From Saprospiraceae bacterium (lineage in GTDB: Bacteria; Bacteroidota; Bacteroidia; Chitinophagales; Saprospiraceae), in the NCBI GenBank assembly GCA_016722285.1, contig JADKGI010000017.1, positions 1-64,000 on the forward strand: a DNA stretch of 64,000 nt. The letters are read 5' to 3'. The translations under genes were made by a program, and so were the position numbers. Positions 51,358 to 59,879 of the stretch are shown here, in pieces. The notes below the pieces were generated by a model. It saw only the letters and a list, made by a program, of their open reading frames with translations. It had not been told where the DNA came from and did not search any database. Position 1 is the first letter of the stretch; each line of letters starts with the position of its first letter.

Positions 51358-52485
51358 TCAGTTACAGACACTATTCACATGAGCTCTGGCTGGCCCATAA
51401 CCGAGTCTTACACATTCTTTGATATCGCTGCAAGCTTTTTTTGGATCTAGAAGTTTGGTATAAGCATTGGCTCGGTTGAAGTAGGCTTCAGCAAAATCAG
51501 ATTTATGATTGATGGCATCACTGAAATCTCTGAGGGCTTTGTCATAATCTTCGGACTGGAGGTAGCAGGTACCTCTCAGCATGTATAATTCAGCATTGTT
51601 ACTATCTGTTTTCAGAAGATTGGTATAATCCTGAGCGGCATCATCAAACTTACCGATTTTAAAAGAAAGGAGGGCTTTATTTTTAAGCCCTTGCTTGTGA
51701 TTGGGATCTATCTGAAGACACAAGTTATAGTCAGTAAGTGCCGATGCATTATCTTCAAGCATTAGTTTTGCATACCCCCTGTAGTGATACAAGTCCGCAT
51801 CAGAAGGGTTTTTGCGGAGGGCCACGCTCAGTTCTGCTATTGCCTCATGATATTTCTGAAGTCTGAGATAAATTTTGGCTTTTTCAAATGATGTCACATA
51901 CTGATCCGGTTTCAGGTCAGCTGCGGCAGAAAAGTCCGCCAGAGCACCAGCATCATCGTTTATTTTAACTTTACAGATCGCCCTGTTCAGAAAGGTAGCA
52001 TAGCTATGCTCGCCCTTTGTGATCGCCGTAGTCAGGTCGGTTATAGCTTTATCAGGAATTCCGGATTTCATGTAGGCGGTACCTCTGTGTATGTACGATT
52101 TGGACAATCCCGGGTCTTTATCTATAGCTTTGGACAAGATTTGGATGCTTGAGTCGTAGTCACCTTTCATCAGGTGTGCATACCCCTGATACAAATATGC
52201 TTTTGAGAAATCGGGGTCAAGTGAGATAGTTTTTTTAAAATCAGAAATGGCTTTGTCATATTGCTGAATATTGAGAGAACAATTGCCCCGGTTATAATAT
52301 GCCTTGATATACGCCGGATCCTTTTCAATACAAGTGGAATAAGAAGCTATGGCAAGCTCATAATTTCTCGCATTGTAGTACTCCACGCCTTTATTGTAGA
52401 AGTCAATAGCAGTTTTTTCTCCCTGACCAGGCAGCTCGCCCACCCATAAAAACACTATCACAAAATATAAAAAAATAAGACGCAT
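51358..52485 (-). CDS. Tetratricopeptide repeat protein
   Basis: The 375-residue protein has a signal peptide (about 1-20). About ten TPR units follow in tandem, each with patterns such as AYYNRGNCSLNIQQYDKAISDF, AYLYQGYAHLMKGDYDSSIQ and YMLRGTCYLQSEDYDKALRDF. It ends with a short cysteine-containing tail. TPR proteins mediate protein-protein contacts. This one should face the periplasm or outer membrane; the partner is unknown. Confidence 0.88.
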   Translation of the reverse strand: MRLIFLYFVIVFLWVGELPGQGEKTAIDFYNKGVEYYNARNYELAIASYSTCIEKDPAYIKAYYNRGNCSLNIQQYDKAISDFKKTISLDPDFSKAYLYQGYAHLMKGDYDSSIQILSKAIDKDPGLSKSYIHRGTAYMKSGIPDKAITDLTTAITKGEHSYATFLNRAICKVKINDDAGALADFSAAADLKPDQYVTSFEKAKIYLRLQKYHEAIAELSVALRKNPSDADLYHYRGYAKLMLEDNASALTDYNLCLQIDPNHKQGLKNKALLSFKIGKFDDAAQDYTNLLKTDSNNAELYMLRGTCYLQSEDYDKALRDFSDAINHKSDFAEAYFNRANAYTKLLDPKKACSDIKECVRLGYGPARAHVNSVCN

Positions 52486-52586
52486 TTAGCAAACATTTAT
52501 TGAATTAAAACAAATCAGATTTTTCATAGTGACCTGGAGGGGGGAATGGGCACTGAACTATTAAACTGATGTTTTGTTCTGCAAAT

Positions 52587-52620
52587 TTGGAAATTTAAAT
52601 CCGCATTATTATTACATTTG
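52587..52620 (+). promoter_or_regulatory. Putative Bacteroidota promoter (TTG-N23-TACATTTG)
   Basis: TTG at 52587-52589 and TACATTTG at 52613-52620 are 23 bp apart and lie about 50 bp before the isomerase ATG. This probably drives the isomerase-reductase operon. Confidence 0.5.
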
Positions 52621-52671
52621 AGCCCTTTATTTAATTAATCTTACTTTTTTCAAGGCCTACCCTGAAAACAA

Positions 52672-53691
52672 ATGAAAGAAAACAAAGACACCGGAGCATC
52701 AGAAAGAAAGAAAGACCACATTGAACTAGCTTTCAGATCCCGTGTAAACCTTGAAGAACTGGATCAGAGGTTTTACTACGAACCAATGCTGAATGCACAC
52801 CCTGGAGAAAATACCGAAATTTGTGTTAATTTTTTGGGGAAACAATTGAATGCTCCGATCTGGGTATCCAGTATGACCGGAGGTACAGCCCTCGCAGGTA
52901 TCATAAACAAAAATCTTGCCAGAGCTTGTGGTCAGTTCAAACTAGGCATGGGTCTGGGATCCTGCCGCCAGTTATTGAATAGCGATGCATTTCTTGCGGA
53001 TTTTCAGGTCAGAAAATATATGGGCAATCAACCACTCTATGCAAATCTGGGAATAGCCCAACTTGAGACTCTCATAGCAGCCGGTAAGACAGACAGAATA
53101 TCTGAATTGATCAAAAAACTGGATGCCGATGGCCTCATCATCCATGTCAATCCTTTGCAGGAGTGGCTGCAACCTGAGGGTGACCGGTTCGCATGTCCGC
53201 CTCTGGAAATCATTCAAAAAACCATAGATAAGGTACCCTACCCTATTATAGTCAAAGAAGTGGGACAGGGTATGGGTCCACAAAGCCTATTAGAATTACT
53301 TAAGCTGCCACTCGCTGCGGTTGACTTTGCTGCCGGGGGAGGTACAAATTTTGCACTTCTGGAGATACTCAGGTCTTCTGAAAGCATCGCAGAAAACTAT
53401 TCCTGTCTGACCAATGTGGGACACTCAGCTGAAGAAATGGTCCGGTTTGTCAATCAGATCATTTCTGAAAACCAGAATCAACTTCAGTGCCGTGAAATTA
53501 TCATATCAGGGGGCATATATGATTTTCTGGATGGATACTACCTCACTCAAAAACTACAGATGCCATCTGTTTATGGTCAGGCATCCGGATTTCTGAAGCA
53601 CGCACAGGTATCATACGAGACTTTAGAGCAATATGTCCAACTGCAAATAGATGGATATAAACTGGCAACAAAATTATTGAAAGTAAAATGA
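52672..53691 (+). CDS. fni: Type 2 isopentenyl-diphosphate delta-isomerase
   Basis: The 339-residue protein has ERKKDHIELAF at the N-terminus, WVSSMTGGT, LGMGLGSCRQLL, NLGIAQLE, HVNPLQEWLQPEGDR and VKEVGQGM with the FMN and substrate-binding residues, then the phosphate-binding FAAGGGTNF and ISGGIYDFLDG. It interconverts IPP and DMAPP using FMN. Its last 4 bp overlap the start of the HMG-CoA reductase gene, so the two are translationally coupled. Confidence 0.93.
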   Translation: MKENKDTGASERKKDHIELAFRSRVNLEELDQRFYYEPMLNAHPGENTEICVNFLGKQLNAPIWVSSMTGGTALAGIINKNLARACGQFKLGMGLGSCRQLLNSDAFLADFQVRKYMGNQPLYANLGIAQLETLIAAGKTDRISELIKKLDADGLIIHVNPLQEWLQPEGDRFACPPLEIIQKTIDKVPYPIIVKEVGQGMGPQSLLELLKLPLAAVDFAAGGGTNFALLEILRSSESIAENYSCLTNVGHSAEEMVRFVNQIISENQNQLQCREIIISGGIYDFLDGYYLTQKLQMPSVYGQASGFLKHAQVSYETLEQYVQLQIDGYKLATKLLKVK

Positions 53692-55028
53692 CCGAAGATA
53701 TGAGTAAAAAATCTGTCAATGGGTTTTCCAAAATGTCAAAAAATGAAAAACTGGATTGGTTGACATCAAATTATATGAACAAAGCTGATACAGATAAAGC
53801 ACTTTTCAACTATTTCCAACTGAATAATGACAGTTTGCAGAAAGTCATAGATGGGTTTAGCGAAAATACGGTAAGTAATTTTGTATTGCCATATAGTCTG
53901 GCACCCAACTTCCTTATAGATGACGAGCTGTACTGCATTCCGATGGTGATAGAAGAAAGCTCAGTCGTTGCAGCTGCTGCTTCCGCCGCCAAATACTGGC
54001 AGCATCGCGGCGGATTTAAGACCACCATCCTGGGTACGACCAAAGTAGGTCAGGTGCATTTTAAGTGGCACGGGAGTCAATCTGTCATCAAATCCATTTA
54101 CTCAAAAATAGAATCATTTCTATTAGGCAATGCAGCCGCCATCATTGACAATATGAAGTCGAGAGGCGGTGGGATACAAAGAACAGAATTGCTGGACTTT
54201 ACCCATGCCGAACCGGGATTATATCAGATAAAGGTACATTTTGAGACATGTGACTCCATGGGGGCCAATTTTATCAATTCTGTGTTGGAAAATTTTTCTG
54301 ATTCGCTGGAAAGATTTTTTGTAGATAGTCCGGATGTCCCTGATGAAGATCGGGATGTATATATCATCATGTCTATCCTCTCCAACTACACCCCTGAATG
54401 CGTGGTGAGAGCTGAAGTCTCCTGCCCGGTACATGATCTGGGCGTTTTTGCCAATGGAATGCTGGCAGAACAGCTGGCAGAAAAATTCAAAACTGCGGTC
54501 AAAATAGCGCATATCGACCCTTATCGCGCGACGACCCACAACAAAGGTATTTTTAATGGAATCGATGCCGTCATCCTTGCTACAGGAAATGACTTCAGAG
54601 CGACAGAAGCTGCAGGTCATACTTATGCAGCGCGCCATGGTCAGTACAGTAGTCTCAGTTTTTGTGAAATAACGGATGGTATATTCCGGTTCTGGCTGGA
54701 TGTGCCTCTCGCCATAGGTACAGTCGGTGGACTTACATCACTGCACCCAATGGCAAAGAAAACCCTGGAAATCCTGGGTAATCCTTCCGCAGCACAACTG
54801 ATGCGAATAGTAGCTTCCGTCGGTCTGGCTCAAAATTTTGCCGCCATCAGATCGCTTGTCACCACCGGAATCCAAAAGGGACACATGAAGATGCACCTCA
54901 TGAACATCCTCAATCATCTCAGTGCATCAGAAGATGAATGTGTCCGGGTATTTTCATATTTTGATGATAAAACAGTGTCTTTTGCCGGAGTTCGCGATTA
55001 TCTGGCCCGAATAAGGTCATCAATTTAG
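53688..55028 (+). CDS. mvaA: Hydroxymethylglutaryl-CoA reductase, class II
   Basis: The 446-residue protein has FSENTVSNFVLPYSLAPNFLIDD, the catalytic glutamate in IPMVIEESSVVAAAASAAKYW, and DSMGANFINSVLE. It also has HNKGIFNGIDAVILATGND and IGTVGGLTSLHPM, and near the end KGHMKMHLMNIL with the catalytic histidine region. These match class II reductases as in bacteria. The coupling with the isomerase indicates mevalonate-based isoprenoid synthesis, though the class can also work in the reverse direction. Confidence 0.93.
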   Translation: MTEDMSKKSVNGFSKMSKNEKLDWLTSNYMNKADTDKALFNYFQLNNDSLQKVIDGFSENTVSNFVLPYSLAPNFLIDDELYCIPMVIEESSVVAAAASAAKYWQHRGGFKTTILGTTKVGQVHFKWHGSQSVIKSIYSKIESFLLGNAAAIIDNMKSRGGGIQRTELLDFTHAEPGLYQIKVHFETCDSMGANFINSVLENFSDSLERFFVDSPDVPDEDRDVYIIMSILSNYTPECVVRAEVSCPVHDLGVFANGMLAEQLAEKFKTAVKIAHIDPYRATTHNKGIFNGIDAVILATGNDFRATEAAGHTYAARHGQYSSLSFCEITDGIFRFWLDVPLAIGTVGGLTSLHPMAKKTLEILGNPSAAQLMRIVASVGLAQNFAAIRSLVTTGIQKGHMKMHLMNILNHLSASEDECVRVFSYFDDKTVSFAGVRDYLARIRSSI

Positions 55029-55231
55029 CCACATAGAAGTCAGAATAAGTCTCAGGCTGTAGGTGCATTTTCATTACATCTTATTAATAGGTTTTAGCAA
55101 TCGAATGTAATGTATTAATGGTACACGAAGCGCATTTTCTTATTATGGATCATTTATGAGAGCATTACATGCACTTTTAATCGCTGCGATGGAAGGAAGT
55201 TACGATTCATATTGGCTTGATGCAGAGATAT

Positions 55232-55618
55232 TTATATTGACTTATCCGAATTTAGTAAGTTTCCTATTCGCTTTATCAACACTTCCTGATCGCTGAATAC
55301 GATGTAAGAAAAATCATACAAGTAGTGTACCATTTTGTTTTGTGAATTGAGGTGATAATGAGTAATATACCCGAAATGAAATTTTTTGCTGTCCAGTATG
55401 GCTTTGACTACTTTCTTCTGGGTGCTGCTTTTGCCCATGACTTCTAGCATGATCGATCTGTTTCGGGGTAGAATTTTGTCGATTCGCTCAGATGCATTCA
55501 TCGTAACTTTATTGAGCTTGATGTGATATTGAGATTTGCAAGTTGCGGAACAAAATATTTTATCAGCTCTGCCGGAGATAGGTTGTTTGCAAAGTCTGCA
55601 TTGTCTTTGGTCAGCCAT
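55232..55618 (-). CDS. Zinc-ribbon protein of unknown function
   Basis: From the ATG at 55618 it has 128 residues. The N-terminus CRLCKQPISGRADKIFCSATC is a four-cysteine zinc ribbon of a kind common in small Bacteroidota proteins. The rest has helix-strand character (NRSIMLEVMGKSSTQKKVVKAIL, FHFGYITHYHLNSQ) without a recognised family. A frame further upstream (to 55666) is open, but MADQRQ is a more natural start. It lies between the HMG-CoA reductase gene and the accessory region. Confidence 0.7.
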   Translation of the reverse strand: MADQRQCRLCKQPISGRADKIFCSATCKSQYHIKLNKVTMNASERIDKILPRNRSIMLEVMGKSSTQKKVVKAILDSKKFHFGYITHYHLNSQNKMVHYLYDFSYIVFSDQEVLIKRIGNLLNSDKSI

Positions 55619-55783
55619 AAGGTTTGATTTTGGATAAAAAAAAGAAAATAAAAGCTGACAGTGCAAATAAAATAAAAAGTTGGTAATGAGTGGCTATAAA
55701 ACTATATAAAAGTATTTAACCGTTAAGTACCGTTAATAAACGTATATACCCGCTTATTAAACGATTAATGAAGTGATGATCTA

Positions 55784-55791
55784 TACGTTTG
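55784..55791 (+). promoter_or_regulatory. Putative -7 element for the recombinase
   Basis: TACGTTTG matches TAnnTTTG, about 16 bp before the ATG at 55808. Just upstream (about 55718-55770) several GTTAAT/ATTAAC-like half-sites and the near-palindrome CGTTAATAAACG occur; they could be an operator, but I cannot name the regulator. Confidence 0.4.
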
Positions 55792-55807
55792 CTACAAAAA
55801 GACCGTA

Positions 55808-56942
55808 ATGAACACAATTAATATTGCCAAAGCAATCATAAATGAACAGATTTTTATAGCTTTGAATATAGCTAAAGACTCTCCTGAATATGATCTCATC
55901 AAGCAAGTCAAAGGCAGAAAATGCAGGTCCGATGCCAAATTGTGGCTGGTACCCAATGAAGTTGATAACTGGAAGTCTTTCAAAACCGTGTTTGGAAATT
56001 ACCGGATTATGATATCCGAAACCAACCAAAGGATCCGGACTCAAAAACCGGTAAATAAAACACCCGTAAAAATAATCAGCAAAAGTGAAGTATTACCTGG
56101 ATATCATATAAATGCAATACATAAAATGACCAAACAGCTCATCATTCAAAAGTATAGTCCGAATACAAGAAAAAATTATCTTTCCTCTTTTACCGAATTT
56201 TTGACATACTTTAGAGATCGCGAGCCTGATACACTCACAGAACAGGAATTCAGAAAGTATATTTTACTTAAAATAGAAAACGACAGCATATCCGAAAGTA
56301 CTCAGAATAACATCATTAATGCGTTGAAATTTTATTATGAAAAGGTTAAACTCAGGCCAAAATTTTTTTCTGTATGACATTAGACCAAGATCCACTAAAA
56401 AGTTGCCTGGATTTCTTTCTAAAGGCGATGTAGAAAAGCTGATTAAATCGTGTATCAATATCAAACATCAAACCATACTTAAAATAATATACTCTGCAGG
56501 ACTGAGACTTGGAGAGCTAACCAAACTTAAAACTAAAGATATTTTGTATGACCAGGGATTGATAAGAATAAAGTCAGCAAAAAACAATAAAGACAGATAT
56601 AGCATACTATCACCTAAAGTAGCAAAAGCGACACAAGAATATATTACACTTTTCAAACCAAACTATTGGCTATTTGAGGGTCAGGATGGTGGAAAATACT
56701 CCGATAGAAGTGTACAGAATATACTAAAAAATGCAGTTATTAAGTCTGGTGTCGATGAAAATACCACTGTACACACTTTACGGCATAGTTTTGCTACACA
56801 CTTGATAATGAACGGAATAGATATTCGAACTATACAGACTTATCTTGGGCATGAAAGTATAAAAACCACAGAAATATATACCCAAATCACAGATAAAATG
56901 AAATCACAAGTAAAAAGTCCTATTGATGATCTGGATATATAA
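55808..56942 (+). CDS. Tyrosine recombinase of the integron-like array, frame broken by one extra T
   Basis: The first frame (55808-56377) has an extra N-terminal domain of about 100 residues (GRKCRSDAKLWLVPNEVDNW) and then a SAM-like core-binding domain. The second frame (to 56942) holds the catalytic domain: arginine in SAGLRLGELTKLK, HTLRHSFATHL (HxxR), LGHESIKTTEIYTQI with the tyrosine nucleophile. The tail VKSPIDDL resembles the VRSPLDAL tail of IntI1, but I see no long IntI-specific patch. Removing one T from the run at 56363-56369 joins the frames as RPKFFLYDIRPRS, giving about 377 residues. It precedes the cassette array in the same orientation. Family: Bacteroidota Xer/IntI-like; calling it the array's integrase is inference. 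Confidence 0.85.
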
Positions 56943-56944
56943 AA

Positions 56945-57004
56945 TCGTAGTGTATATTTGTAGATACTTACGAAGATTTATGGCGTAAGTACACACGTTG
57001 TGCG
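56945..57004 (+). promoter_or_regulatory. Candidate attI-like site and cassette promoter
   Basis: Between the recombinase and the first cassette gene, TATATTTG (56953-56960) is a -7-type promoter match reading into the array. A perfect 8-bp inverted repeat TACTTACG/CGTAAGTA follows, then the core GTTGTGCG (56997-57004). By integron logic the crossover would lie between G56997 and T56998. The core's reverse complement, CGCACAAC, stands at 57849-57856 and opens the first attC. Confidence 0.6.
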
Positions 57005-57100
57005 TAATAATTGACGACCGATAAAAATCACCTTCCTTTATGACGCCTGTCATTTATTCTTCGACTGACAGTGCCGACCTTTGACTAAAATATTAATAAG

Positions 57101-57589
57101 ATGAACCAGACACATATTCACTTACTCATAACTCATCTCCCAATCTTCGGCTCAATTTTGGGCGGACTTGTTTTAGCACACGGTCTTTGGACAAAAAGCA
57201 ATCAAACAAAAATTGCGGCTTACAACATTTTCATCATTTCTGCAATCGGTGCGGGCATTGCCTACCTGACAGGAGAAGCTGCTGAAGAAACAGTTGAAAA
57301 CATTCAAGGTATTGCTAAGAATATGATTGACGAGCACGAAGATTTTGCTGTTTTTGCCTTAGTATCATTAATAATACTTGGTGTTGCTTCTATCGGTGGA
57401 CTTTTCCTGACTTTAAGAAAGTCGGCTCTGACATCAACAGCGGCTATTGCAATTTTATTTATTTCCCTAATTAGTTTCGGCTTAGTTGCAAGGACAGGTT
57501 ATTTAGGCGGACAAATAAGACACACAGAAATCAACAACTCGACTACAACAACACAAGGACAAGGTGGTGAAAGCGAAGACGATGATTAA
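57101..57589 (+). CDS. DUF2231-like four-span membrane protein (cassette 1)
   Basis: The 162-residue protein starts MNQTHIHLLITHLPIFGSILGGL, a DUF2231-type opening, and has four membrane spans (about 10-30, 40-58, 80-105, 112-132) with an acidic tail ending GESEDDD. The loop GEAAEETVENIQGI, with an HEDFAVFA turn, is also typical. Function is unknown; relatives may hold metal or haem. It is the first gene of cassette 1 and is followed after 24 bp by a small lipoprotein gene. Confidence 0.78.
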   Translation: MNQTHIHLLITHLPIFGSILGGLVLAHGLWTKSNQTKIAAYNIFIISAIGAGIAYLTGEAAEETVENIQGIAKNMIDEHEDFAVFALVSLIILGVASIGGLFLTLRKSALTSTAAIAILFISLISFGLVARTGYLGGQIRHTEINNSTTTTQGQGGESEDDD

Positions 57590-57613
57590 TTAAATCAATC
57601 TAAAAACAACAAA

Positions 57614-57826
57614 ATGAAAAAGACAGTATTCTTAATTGGTATAGCTATTACATTGGTGACAGCCTGCCAAAACAGTTCAAACCAACCTTCAAATCAAAAT
57701 GAAGGGACTGCAACTAAGCAGGACACAACAGTAAATGCGAACCAGCAAACTGCAAACCCTGTAGACACTGCTATGACAAATAAAGAGAAAAGGGAAAAGG
57801 AAGAAGATAAGGACGGAGACGACTAA
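57614..57826 (+). CDS. Small polar lipoprotein (cassette 1)
   Basis: The 70-residue protein has a lipoprotein signal (ITLVTAC, Cys18). The mature part is a low-complexity Asn/Gln/Thr stretch ending in KEKREKEEDKDGDD. No family is recognised. It shares cassette 1 with the DUF2231-like gene, which also ends in an acidic tail. Confidence 0.7.
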   Translation: MKKTVFLIGIAITLVTACQNSSNQPSNQNEGTATKQDTTVNANQQTANPVDTAMTNKEKREKEEDKDGDD

Positions 57827-57848
57827 AACTTCCTTGAGAATATTACTA

Positions 57849-57981
57849 CGCACAACAGCAGGTTGGCGTAATGGGGGCTGACGTGCTTGATGGAATATTA
57901 GCCCTTTTTATTTACATTTGTGCAAGGCTGAAAGTGAGTGCTTCTAATGCCCCCACTACGCCAACCCGCCAAACGTTATAG
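57849..57981 (+). repeat. attC-like site 1 (closes cassette 1)
   Basis: The 5' end CGCACAAC (57849-57856) is the exact reverse complement of the core GTTGTGCG at the start of cassette 1 (56997-57004). Inside, GGTTGGCGTAATGGGGGC pairs with a later arm with 17 of 18 matches. The 3' end is the next core GTTATAGGC (57975-57983), so the crossover would be after G57975. About 133 bp long with a large central loop, within the attC size range. Confidence 0.8.
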
Positions 57982-58001
57982 GCAATTAAAACAAACTAAA
58001 T

Positions 58002-58700
58002 ATGGAAGTGACACAAAAATTTAAAGAGTGTTTTGAAATTTTTTCTGTTAACGCATTTGACGAATATAATACACCAAATGCTTGCAAAATACATAATGCA
58101 TTTGGGGGGCAAAACGGTGAACATCACAACTGTTTAGGTTGTAATTTTGCTGATAGTACAACTCTAATTTCACGGTACTTAGAAAAGAATGATGAACTTA
58201 CAGACACACAACAAGACTTCACAATTTATCTATTGCTACTATATCTACTTGTGGAAAGAATAGAAATTGTTTTCAACATTATTCAACTACCACAAACATA
58301 TAGAGAAAAACATTTTAAAGTATTCCAACAAATACGAAAATGGGCAAACTTTATTAAACACCCTAAATCGTTTATTCTTACTCACCACCCAGTATATGAT
58401 TTTGAAAATAGCGGAATAGTTTATGATAAACAATTTTCAATAACTATTAACGAACAGTTTATTGAACAATACTATAAAGGATATTCAGACCCAGACAAAC
58501 AGAAAAAACAAAACAAAGAACTATATGACAAGTTAAAAAATCAAAAAAATATTCTCGTACTATTCCCTGATATTTCTAAACTCACCGAAAAACTGTGTTA
58601 CTCATATAACAAGTTTGTTGATTTAATATTAACAAATGATGCTTACAAAGAAATACTAAATGATGATACAACAATTAGTAAATACTTTGAAAACGAATAG
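58002..58700 (+). CDS. Unknown 232-aa protein (cassette 2)
   Basis: A soluble protein that I do not recognise. Visible features: a Cys/His-rich N-terminal block (C9, CKIH, EHHNCLGC) that could bind zinc, then a helical region (about 70-110, with LLLLYLLVERIEIVFNIIQ and QIRKWANFIKHPKSF), and a lysine/asparagine-rich C-terminal half. The KHPKSF..THHP region resembles helical HEPN-like folds only loosely, and I do not claim it. Codon use is more AT-rich than the chromosomal genes, as for the rest of the array. Confidence 0.7.
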   Translation: MEVTQKFKECFEIFSVNAFDEYNTPNACKIHNAFGGQNGEHHNCLGCNFADSTTLISRYLEKNDELTDTQQDFTIYLLLLYLLVERIEIVFNIIQLPQTYREKHFKVFQQIRKWANFIKHPKSFILTHHPVYDFENSGIVYDKQFSITINEQFIEQYYKGYSDPDKQKKQNKELYDKLKNQKNILVLFPDISKLTEKLCYSYNKFVDLILTNDAYKEILNDDTTISKYFENE

Positions 58701-58789
58701 TGTTCTTTTTGGGAGTCGAACCCAATTAGTAAGAACATTAATAAAAATGTATACTAAGTCTTCCATCGTATGCCTACGAGACAAAGAAC
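58701..58789 (-). ncRNA. tRNA-like cloverleaf at the end of cassette 2
   Basis: Read on the minus strand, GTTCTTT (58789-58783) pairs with AAAGAAC (58708-58702), a perfect 7-bp acceptor-like stem. Directly inside its 3' arm is a T-arm: TTGGG-TTCGACT-CCCAA, whose 7-nt loop fits the TTCRANY consensus. Two more hairpins fill the middle (CGTA-GGCA-TACG, and TTAGTA/TACTAA enclosing ACATT/AATGT). Base 73 would be A. The total is about 89 nt. No normal 7-nt anticodon loop or T8 is seen, so it is tRNA-like or a decayed tRNA, not an assignable one. On the plus strand the same DNA can instead form a TGTTCTT/AAGAACA hairpin (58701-58737), possibly a terminator of the 232-aa gene. Confidence 0.4.
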
Positions 58790-58794
58790 AAAAA

Positions 58795-58860
58795 GCCTAT
58801 AACAATGTGTAAAACGATAATGCTCCTAACGTCGCACTACGTTTACACTAACCGTTACAT
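58795..58860 (+). repeat. attC-like site 2 (closes cassette 2)
   Basis: GCCTATAAC (58795-58803) is the exact reverse complement of cassette 2's opening core GTTATAGGC (57975-57983). The inner arms GTGTAAAACG and CGTTTACAC pair with one bulged base. The site ends at the next core GTTACATC (58854-58861). About 66 bp. Confidence 0.8.
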
Positions 58861-58891
58861 CCCATTAATAATAAAAATAAAATAAAAATTT

Positions 58892-59194
58892 ATGGAATCA
58901 ACAATCATGACATCAATTTTGCACGGGGAACTTCTAAAACTTATCTTTCTAAACGGAGATGGAAAATTAAAAAATATAGAATTCTATGCCACACTATACG
59001 GAATTGATGAATTAAGATTCAGATTTGTATGTGGGACACTAAAAGACTCTGATGAGTATTGTACATTAAGATTATCAGATATTAATTCTGTTGAAATTAT
59101 TGCTGGATATCCATATTATAAAATTCCAAACAAACCAACACTACATAAAAACACAGAAATTATATCACAACATCAAAGTTTCAACCAACAATAA
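58892..59194 (+). CDS. Unknown 100-aa protein (cassette 3)
   Basis: A soluble protein with no recognised family. It begins MESTIMTSILHGELLKLIFL; mixed strands and helices follow (LKNIEFYATLYGIDELRFRF, LRLSDINSVEIIAGYPYYKI). A near-identical N-terminal copy lies at 59555 in the next cassette. Its 3' end overlaps the convergent minus-strand gene by 14 bp. Confidence 0.65.
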   Translation: MESTIMTSILHGELLKLIFLNGDGKLKNIEFYATLYGIDELRFRFVCGTLKDSDEYCTLRLSDINSVEIIAGYPYYKIPNKPTLHKNTEIISQHQSFNQQ

Positions 59195-59402
59195 TCCAAT
59201 TAACATTATCTTTAAAATAATCAGATGGAATATAAACTCCATTTTCAACAGTCGTTAATATCATGGAGTTGCTGTTAATTTCTTCAACTCTACATTTTGC
59301 CCTCTTATTTAAGGATGGGGCAACAATGTCGTTAATGCTGACTTCTAACCCATTTAAATACTTACTGAACTTTGAATTATTTAATCCTATCATTATTTCC
59401 AT
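59181..59402 (-). CDS. Unknown 73-aa protein, antisense within cassette 3
   Basis: A small soluble protein (FSKYLNGLEVSINDIVAP, CRVEEINSNSMILTTVENGV) ending in a strand-rich part (VNWIIVG), which suggests a small beta-barrel fold. It is convergent with the 100-aa gene. Minus-strand genes with their own promoter are unusual in integron cassettes except for some toxin-antitoxin cassettes. No function can be assigned. Confidence 0.6.
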   Translation of the reverse strand: MEIMIGLNNSKFSKYLNGLEVSINDIVAPSLNKRAKCRVEEINSNSMILTTVENGVYIPSDYFKDNVNWIIVG

Positions 59403-59456
59403 AGTCTTTTTTTTATAAATTTTATACTTAAAATTGTGCCTTAAAATTAAAAACGT

Positions 59457-59523
59457 GATGTAACAACGTATTTAACGACAGTAGGCTAAATCGCCGCCAG
59501 ATCGTAAATACTATACGTTACAT
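59457..59523 (+). repeat. attC-like site 3 (closes cassette 3)
   Basis: GATGTAAC (59457-59464) is the reverse complement of cassette 3's opening core GTTACATC (58854-58861). The inner arms CGTATTTAACGA and TCGTAAATACTATACG pair imperfectly. It ends at another GTTACATC core (59517-59524). About 67 bp. Confidence 0.8.
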
Positions 59524-59554
59524 CCCATTAATAATAAAAATAAAATAAAAATTT

Positions 59555-59785
59555 ATGGAATCAACAATCATGACATCAATTTTGCACGGGGAACTTCTAA
59601 AACTTATCTTTCTAAACGGAGATGGAAAATTAAAAAATATAGAATTCTATGCCACACTATACGGAATTGATGAATTAAGATTCAGATTTGTATGTGGGAC
59701 ACTAAAAGACTCTCCTAAATATTGGACATTAAGATTATCAGATATTAATTTTATTGGAAATTATTGTTTGATATCCGTATTATAA
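59555..59785 (+). pseudogene. Truncated second copy of the cassette 3 gene (cassette 4)
   Basis: The first ~55 codons and about 30 bp upstream are the same as the 100-aa gene of cassette 3 (58892 on). The sequence then drifts and the frame ends at 76 residues. It is followed by IS3-family debris and then a second, overlapping piece of the same cassette from 61174. It is probably a broken duplicate. Confidence 0.7.
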
Positions 59786-59879
59786 AATTCAAACATTCCT
59801 AAATTTCCTGAAAGGAAAATTTAGAACCATTGAATTGTGGAAAACACTTTCGTTTTTCTGACCTGGTTCTCTTTGTGTT

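Noticed and set aside
58701..58789. Calling a standard tRNA gene here
   Set aside because: The acceptor and T arms are good, but there is no 7-nt anticodon loop, position 8 is not T, and no CCA is encoded, so no isotype can be assigned.
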